Positions 58,436 through 64,000 of a stretch of 64,000 bases of DNA are shown piece after piece. Both the position numbers and the translations under genes were made by a program. A model generated the notes under the pieces. The model was not told where the DNA came from, made no database searches, and saw only the letters and a program-made list of their open reading frames with translations. Source of the DNA: Xylogone sp. PMI_703 (lineage: Eukaryota; Ascomycota; Leotiomycetes); NCBI GenBank assembly GCA_021399445.1, contig JAJTUQ010000001.1:7130001-7194000 (forward strand). The letters are read 5' to 3'. Each line of letters opens with the position of its first letter. Positions within the stretch are counted from its first letter, which is position 1.

Positions 58436-58737
58436 GACCAAAAACCCGTCATGTATATATATATAGATAGATGTAGAGTATATTAAATCTCCGACACACC
58501 GTTAAATATCCAACAGAAACATTGCATCTTTCAACACATAATCTTTGTTTGTTAGTACATGTTTTATACATGCAAGCTTGATATGTCTACATCGTTTTGA
58601 AAGCCAATCACCCATATCCACAACCCAAACGCCTCGAATCCAGAGTAGAATAAATAGTGCCCCGCGTTATAAACTCCCAGAATCTTTCTCATGAGGAATT
58701 ATGCCATAGTAGTTAGGTTGTTTCACGGCCCAACCAA
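58436..58737. other. Convergent 3' spacer
   Basis: 302 bp between the TACO1-like and PET100 stop codons. A short TATATATATATAGATAGATAG-like run lies at 58452-58471. No gene. Confidence 0.5.
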
Positions 58738-59071
58738 CTAGTTGTCCTTCCGTTGTGAAATTGCTTGTTCGCGCTCCAGTCTCTGTTCTCTAAGCAACAA
58801 TCTCCGTTTCCTTAACCGCTCCAACTCCGAGTGGATTTCATCCTTCTCGAAGGGGATTCGATTTGTCTGCTCGGGCTTCGGCCAGAAATCTGGAACTGAG
58901 AAGCGATTGTCGAGATTCGTTCCGTAGTAGTACATGATTCCAATTGGGAACATGACATATAAGCCGAACTGGTTGGAACAGGTAAGCCATTGCACTCCAA
59001 TTATTTATCTATGAGGAGAGCAGTGCAAATAAGAGACTTGCCTTGAAGACTTCCAAATTGGGGCCAGCCAT
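58738..59071 (-). CDS. PET100: PET100 cytochrome oxidase assembly chaperone
   Basis: Two exons, 59071-59042 (10 codons, MAGPNLEVFK) and 58968-58738, give 86 residues. PET100 is a small inner-membrane protein of mitochondria that helps assemble cytochrome c oxidase subcomplexes. The hallmark is FGLYVMFPIGIMYYYGTNLD (residues 11-30), one membrane helix, followed by PDFWPKPEQTNRIPFEKDEI and a charged helix. The intron starts with GC, not GT: AAG|GCAAGT at 59041, with acceptor CCAACCAG. This matches the strict consensus required of GC-AG introns and is the only junction that joins exon 1 to FGLYV in phase. It is divergent from the enoyl-CoA isomerase gene. Confidence 0.92.
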
Positions 59072-59498
59072 TTTAATTCGACTTTGGGACTCGATAATTT
59101 TAACCAATCTCACATGGTTCGATGCGGGATCAACCAGTTTGCGGGTGAATGCGGATAATCGATAGTCCGATCCGCTGATGATAGGATCACGCCCCAAGCA
59201 GGAATATGATAACACGCGCTAGCCTAGAAGTAGACAGATACCTACGTACTATTAAGGCTTGTAAGGGTCCTTGTAGTTCTGCATGCTGACGGGCTGCATC
59301 AGTTGGACCGAGGCTCCTTTTCGGATACGTAACATGGGCAGGGCAACCCCACAGCTGAGATCCTAGGTTAAGCTCGGGGTCTGACTCTCTTGTTCGTAGA
59401 ACATGCATCGCATATATAGAAGCGCTCTAGAATCCGTCGAGAGGTTACACGGTTTCACCCTGACTAACCAACCAACAATCCATTAGCGTAGCTACAAC
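59072..59498. promoter_or_regulatory. Divergent promoter region PET100/ECI1
   Basis: A 427-bp spacer between two start codons on opposite strands, expected to hold both promoters. Small frames in it have no domain. Confidence 0.5.
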
Positions 59499-60415
59499 AT
59501 GTCCGCTCCCATATCAGTCGAATACCGAGGCAAGATTGCCGTAATAACAATCGACAATGTCAAGAAACTCAACGCATTAGACCAAGATGGATACTATCTT
59601 CTAGCTTCATCAATGCGCGAGGTTGCTAAGCATGACGAGGTATTCATAACAGTACTCACAGGCAAAGGTGGGAAGGCAAGGATTCTTTAGCACGTGTAAT
59701 ACAATAACTGACATTCAGTGACAGGCCGATACTTCTCGGCGTAAGAGATACCAAAATTTCGTGGAAGATGGCGTCTAAAGGCTAATGAATCCCTAGTGGC
59801 GCCGATGTGAGCATCAGCAGAGCTCTACCACCAGATACAGATGCTCCCCGACATTGGCTTAAGAATTTCGTGGCCAACAACCTCAATATCACCCAGGCAT
59901 TCTACAGCCACCCGAAACTCCTCATCACAGCGCTAAATGGGCCAGCGGTTGGATTGTCCGCAGCACTAATCGCCTTCTCAGATTTTATCTACTGCACTCC
60001 ACACACCTTTCTCCTAACACCCTTCTCAAGTCTAGGTTTGGTTGCTGAAGGAGGGGCATCAAGAGCTTTTGTCCAACGAATGGGAATCAGCAAGGCCAAC
60101 GAGGCGCTTATTATGAGCAAACGGATTACCGCAGAAGAGCTGCTTCAGGTAGGATTCGTCAACAAAATATTCGACGCGAAGGACGACGTTCAGTTTCGCG
60201 AACTTGTATTCGAGGAGATCGAGAATAGGTTGGGGTCGCATCTCATCGGTGATAGCTTGACGAAGATTAAGGGTTTGATCAGAAAGCCAGAGAGAGATAT
60301 CCTTGACGCTCAAACTGTCGCAGAAGTTTTCACTGGCTTGGATAGATTCATTGCTGGAATCCCACAAGAGGAGTTTAGAAAGATCGCGGCTGGTGAGAAG
60401 AGACACAAGCTATAA
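59499..60415 (+). CDS. ECI1: Peroxisomal enoyl-CoA hydratase/isomerase (ECI1-like)
   Basis: Three exons, 59499-59667, a 16-nt exon 59725-59740 and 59797-60415, give 267 residues. The crotonase fold is clear: VEYRGKIAVITIDNVKKLNA, then TGKGRYFSAGADVS (oxyanion loop 1, formed by all three exons), KLLITALNGPAVGLSAALI and SSLGLVAEGGASRAF. It matches fungal delta3,delta2-enoyl-CoA isomerases, which move double bonds during beta-oxidation of unsaturated fatty acids. The C-terminus is HKL, a peroxisomal targeting signal type 1 like the HRL of yeast Eci1. A broader enoyl-CoA hydratase role cannot be excluded. The tiny exon reads GRYFSA across its borders, and without it the active-site loop is lost. 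Confidence 0.88.
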
Positions 60416-60612
60416 AGCCGTGTGACCTATGAATATTTTGTTTTTGTATCCTCCACTAAGGGTCGAAGAATTATAATAGATAATTTACCCACCAGACACT
60501 ATGCATTCCCTTGTCGCATTTTTTAATGGATTGCCTTCTCGTACCCAAAGCCAATTTGACCTCTCGAAACCAACGCCTTCCCAACGCCATTGCTCGTTGT
60601 CGTGTCTGCAAA

Positions 60613-61166
60613 TTATTTTTCCTCCTCTGCCTCTCTTCCATTTTCTTTCTCTAACGCGGCCCTTAATCTCTCCTCCTGCTTCTTCCAGTGACTCCCTTCC
60701 TCGTAGTCCTTGCTGATGTGAAGCGCACTTCTAAATCGCTCATCCTGCTTGATCTTCGCCTCTGCCAGCTCATGGACCTGATGCATCTTCAACTCCTTCT
60801 TCCCCATGGTACGGCCCTTCTCTAGATCTTTCAGTAGCTTTTCGCGCAGAGCGTCACATTTTGCCTCTATTTCTTCTTCATCGACCCTAGATTACGTCAA
60901 CCTTCAATGAGACACAGATCAAGTGCGAGGGTGGCAAACCCTTCGTCCTCGAGTTTATCCCGCAGTTCAAAGACTTTTACTTCGACCTCTCGTTTCCTAT
61001 CATGTTCGAGAATATCCTTGTCTGGTTTCCGCTGGCGGTGCTTGAAGCTGTCTAGGTCACCATATGGTGCGGCCTTGTCGCGAGGTTTAAGATGTGCGAG
61101 ATTGCGCTGAACGTAGCCGGAGGTTCCGCTACCTCGAGGCGTGCTGAGTCCTACATTTGAAGACAT
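60613..61166 (-). CDS. CWC21: Pre-mRNA splicing factor CWC21
   Basis: Two exons, 61166-60940 and 60886-60613, give 166 residues. The start at 61166 ([20 protein letters not shown]) is the family N-terminus; the frame upstream adds 12 unrelated codons. CWC21 and its human relative SRRM2 bind Prp8 and Snu114 near the active site of the spliceosome. After the conserved head (NLAHLKPRD) comes the cwf21 region, a charged helix ([20 protein letters not shown] joined to [20 protein letters not shown]), then a Lys/Glu-rich tail. Residues and length are typical. The 53-nt intron has a GTTTGC donor. It is convergent with ECI1. Confidence 0.9.
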
Positions 61167-61570
61167 CTTACAAAGAGGAAGAGAATGTGGAGGAGTGACC
61201 AACCGGTTCGTGATGTAGGCAAGTTGAGAGGGCGGGTACTGGAAATGCTAGTGGAGCAGACTTTACTAGATTTGGCGAGATGCAGAGTATCAATTGAACA
61301 GCCATCGGCCGGTCTACAACATTATGAGATACAGTTTTAACTTCTAGAAGGATGAAATTCTGCGTTTAATTTATTGTTCGTATAGGTGCACAAATTCCTC
61401 TGGTTTGCCCAGGAATACACTTCAAAAGGTCAACTAGGGACACCGCTAGTTCCAGATCATGCGTCTTTTTATCATTATTCAATACACCCAGGTTCTATGG
61501 GTACAAACTCCGGATGGGTACTCTATAAAATACACAATCATGACATATTAGTTTAAAACCTCTATTCGCA
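61167..61570. other. Spacer between TRS120 3' end and CWC21 start
   Basis: 404 bp between two minus-strand genes. It should contain the CWC21 promoter and the TRS120 3' untranslated region. Nothing else seen. Confidence 0.4.
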
Positions 61571-64000
61571 TCATACTTCATCATCCACCGCATTCCTGAC
61601 CAGCAAGACACATGGGTATCGTGATTGCCAAATCCTTCTCTCTTTAATCCCAAAGAGATTGTCCATCATAGCGTTTGTATCGGTCCTTTCCCTCCTATCC
61701 TCCTGTATTTCTTTGTCCTCTTTAGAAACATCCACGATGCGAGCCTCCTCGACAGAAGCACTGATCTCGAATTCACCCCTGCACAAAGCCGTAATTCCAA
61801 TAGTAGCTTCGGTTGTGTCCTTCGCAGCTAGTTTAGATAGTGTCTGCTGCAAGACACCGTTCCAAACAAATCTCTTTGATATATCAAGTGAGGTCGGAGA
61901 TTGCATACGAACGGAGGGTTGTAGACGAAGGAGCGGATATATAACATCATTCGTTCGATTTGTGATACGCACCTTCAGCTCACAGAATTCGTCTGTGAAG
62001 ACTTCGTTGCTTACTGATGAAGGCCTAGGCGACACCGGCTTCACTGATATATCGATGCCAACACCTTCGATTTTAATCGCTTCAATGATGCGTTGACTCA
62101 GCCTCATTCCTCTTAACTCTATCTCGCCAACTCTGCGCAGGCCGGTTGTGGTAGACCACCTCCCTTTTAGAGTCTTGAGAAGTTCCTCTCTATACCAGAA
62201 AGCTTCTCTACTTGCCCGCTCAGACTCTACAGATATCCTCCCAGCACTGACAACGAACTGCCGCTGCCTAGACGGGTCTAGTGCTGGAATCGGTGCCGTA
62301 GGATTTTCTAGATAGATTCGCCGCACAGGGAACATTATCCGTGATATATTTCCAGGAAGAATTTCTTCTTTCATCGCTTTCTCAGGAGCAATATCAAGCT
62401 GAATCTCCAGCGGTGAAGGCCAAGCATTTCGAAAGTCCATAACAAGAAGAACAAAGTCCTCAGACTTAAAACTCTCTTCACCACTACTTTCAATGCCTAA
62501 GTCTTTCCAAAGCGAAAGCGGCTGAGGGTCATTTAGTGGATGTACGTCCATTCTAGCAAGTTCAATGCTGGCATTAACAGTAACGGTAAGTGGTAAGCTC
62601 ACTTGTCGCGTATGGAACTTAGATTGGACCTCATCTGGAGATACACCCAGAAACGCATAGTCAATATGCACAGTAGCACTTGTGAGACCCGGCTTTCCTA
62701 GTATTTCCAATTCAAAGGTAGCGGATCCACCAGGCTTGATATAAGGTTTTTGGTCAGGTTTCTTTACCCAACGAAGTGCTTGCTTCCGCGAAAATATAAG
62801 TTCGTATTCATATAGTTCTACTGGCGAAGCGTCTCTGTTGCTCATTGCTGTTTGAAGGGGCGCTTGTGTTGAGTCCTTGAATGAGAATAATACGAGGTCC
62901 ACTGGGGTGTCATGGGATAGATTTTGTAAAGTAACCGAAAACTGCTGGCGTTCTCCTTCCAGCACCATAAGCGCAGATTGGGATAGCGTAGTTGACTTAA
63001 CAACAACAACCGGCTGTTTATCAATAACATTGAGTTCTAGAGAGGTAATCTTTGGTGCTAACGATGTAGGCATCTGTTTTGAAGGTATTGAGCCGGTGCT
63101 CATTGGCCGCTCTTTGTGTTTCGAAACAACTTCAAGGCCCCTTGCTTTGATTTTTATCTCTGGTTGTGGAGCCCAAGGCTCAGAGAAGATAGGGAACCGA
63201 CGTTCTCGGCATCCTCGAACCTTGACTCGGCAACCAGTGATCTTTAGTGACCCTGAAGCTTTTGCAGTGCCTGAAAGAGAAAGAAGCTGTGTTCGATAGG
63301 GACCAATAACAGTCTTCTGCACACCAGACTCAAATTCGGTACCTTCGGAATCAAGTTTTATACTTTCTATCTCGAGATCAAATTCGTATGGGTTTTGCAG
63401 TGTGACCTTAAACACAGCACCTTCGCCAGCCACCAAAAGATGATGGATCGCGGTAGAATCTGGAGGTCTAAGGAAGGGGTTATAGATGAAAGGATTGATC
63501 TCTCTCGATTCGGTCACAGCAGTGGCACCAGGCAACTCGGTCTTTGTATGTGGTATTGGTGTCCTTGAAGGCGGTAACGCCTCCAACTCAACACCACGTA
63601 CTAAGAACTCATCCCAATATTCTGCCCCGAGATGTGCAAGTCCCAGTTTCTTTGCTGCACCAACCGTTCTAGAGATGTTCGTAGCTAGCCTTATCTGCTC
63701 TTCACGGGACATTGACGGAGAAGCGTCATCGCTGTGAGGACCTGGAGCAACTCCACTACCAGCAGTCCGTAGTAAGTCGGCAGTAAACTTTAGAACCCCT
63801 CGAAAATCTGGCAAGGCTTCCGAGAGATTGATGCAGGCTCTCAGAGTATCCATTTTAAGTGCTTGATTGCCAAATGAGCGTATAGTTGCAGTGCGAAGAA
63901 TCCTTGAAATTATGGCTTCATCTGAATCCGAGAAGGGTTCTTCATGCTTGTCTTCAGCAGAGCTGGTGCTAATAGAAATAGAGCCATATATTTGACCTAG
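61571..64000 (-). CDS. TRS120: TRAPP II subunit TRS120, C-terminal part (cut by window edge)
   Basis: The frame is open from the right edge (64000) to the stop at 61571-61573, giving 809 residues of the C-terminal part; the first codons read LGQIYGSISIS and the beginning lies outside the window. TRS120 (TRAPPC9) is a core subunit of TRAPP II, the Golgi exchange-factor complex for Ypt31/32-type Rab GTPases. The visible part has ALKMDTLRACINLSEALPDF, EINPFIYNPFLRPP, VTLQNPYEFDLEIESIKLDS and immunoglobulin-like beta-rich repeats (SALMVLEGERQQFSVTLQNL), as in the family. The ATG at 63853 is internal, not the start. No intron is seen in this part. Confidence 0.9.
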   Translation of the reverse strand, partial: LGQIYGSISISTSSAEDKHEEPFSDSDEAIISRILRTATIRSFGNQALKMDTLRACINLSEALPDFRGVLKFTADLLRTAGSGVAPGPHSDDASPSMSREEQIRLATNISRTVGAAKKLGLAHLGAEYWDEFLVRGVELEALPPSRTPIPHTKTELPGATAVTESREINPFIYNPFLRPPDSTAIHHLLVAGEGAVFKVTLQNPYEFDLEIESIKLDSEGTEFESGVQKTVIGPYRTQLLSLSGTAKASGSLKITGCRVKVRGCRERRFPIFSEPWAPQPEIKIKARGLEVVSKHKERPMSTGSIPSKQMPTSLAPKITSLELNVIDKQPVVVVKSTTLSQSALMVLEGERQQFSVTLQNLSHDTPVDLVLFSFKDSTQAPLQTAMSNRDASPVELYEYELIFSRKQALRWVKKPDQKPYIKPGGSATFELEILGKPGLTSATVHIDYAFLGVSPDEVQSKFHTRQVSLPLTVTVNASIELARMDVHPLNDPQPLSLWKDLGIESSGEESFKSEDFVLLVMDFRNAWPSPLEIQLDIAPEKAMKEEILPGNISRIMFPVRRIYLENPTAPIPALDPSRQRQFVVSAGRISVESERASREAFWYREELLKTLKGRWSTTTGLRRVGEIELRGMRLSQRIIEAIKIEGVGIDISVKPVSPRPSSVSNEVFTDEFCELKVRITNRTNDVIYPLLRLQPSVRMQSPTSLDISKRFVWNGVLQQTLSKLAAKDTTEATIGITALCRGEFEISASVEEARIVDVSKEDKEIQEDRRERTDTNAMMDNLFGIKERRIWQSRYPCVLLVRNAVDDEV

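Noticed and set aside
1..64000. tRNA, rRNA and CRISPR searches by eye
   Set aside because: No box A/B pair with a foldable cloverleaf, no 5S or rDNA signature and no regularly spaced direct repeats were found; this was not an exhaustive computation.

Overview
The window is nuclear DNA of a filamentous ascomycete (Pezizomycotina). The evidence is short spliceosomal introns (mostly 50-80 nt, GT..AG, CTAAC/CTGAC-type branch sites), closely spaced single-copy housekeeping genes on both strands, and typical mould genes: a CON-10-like KGG-repeat protein, a LaeA-like methyltransferase, a Fungal_trans_2 protein and a large DUF3684-type ATPase. The class could not be fixed from sequence alone. I rebuilt 24 protein genes by joining frames across introns; exon boundaries are my own calls from splice consensus and reading phase. 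I saw no tRNA, rRNA, CRISPR array or intact transposon.

Layout. 1-2407 has no gene. 2408-12380 holds a Fungal_trans_2 protein, a cysteine-containing fungal protein of unknown function, PGA2, MHF1/CENP-S and an MSO1-like Sec1-binding protein. 12381-26927 is a loose region with three genes: CON-10-like, LaeA-like methyltransferase, and a 52-residue protein built from three evenly spaced GRGGYN motifs. The last two are separated by about 8.5 kb without a recognisable gene. 26928-64000 is dense: MSS1/MnmE tRNA-modification GTPase, an amino-acid permease, a sacsin-like ATPase ending in an HExxH segment, an MMTAG2-like protein, MED6, an NCS1 nucleobase permease divergent from a 2-oxoglutarate dioxygenase, a proteasome chaperone 3-like protein, DHR1/ECM16 helicase, a tandem-GNAT protein, LAA1, a TACO1-family protein, PET100, a peroxisomal enoyl-CoA isomerase, CWC21, and TRS120 cut by the right edge.

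How genes relate. Most neighbours are unlinked housekeeping functions arranged head-to-head: PGA2/MHF1, MMTAG2/MED6, PAC3/DHR1, LAA1/TACO1 and PET100/ECI1 share 0.2-0.5 kb spacers. Mitochondrial roles recur (MSS1, TACO1, PET100), as do membrane-traffic roles (PGA2, MSO1-like, LAA1, TRS120). The best functional linkage is the NCS1 permease and the dioxygenase, transcribed apart from a 1 kb spacer holding at least six GATAA cores, which suggests nitrogen-controlled nucleobase uptake and oxidation. Items most worth following are the GRGGYN-repeat microprotein with its long upstream region, the ATPase-HExxH architecture, and several splice features that simple ORF calling would miss: a 19-nt last exon, a 16-nt internal exon, a GC-AG intron and an in-frame 57-nt intron.
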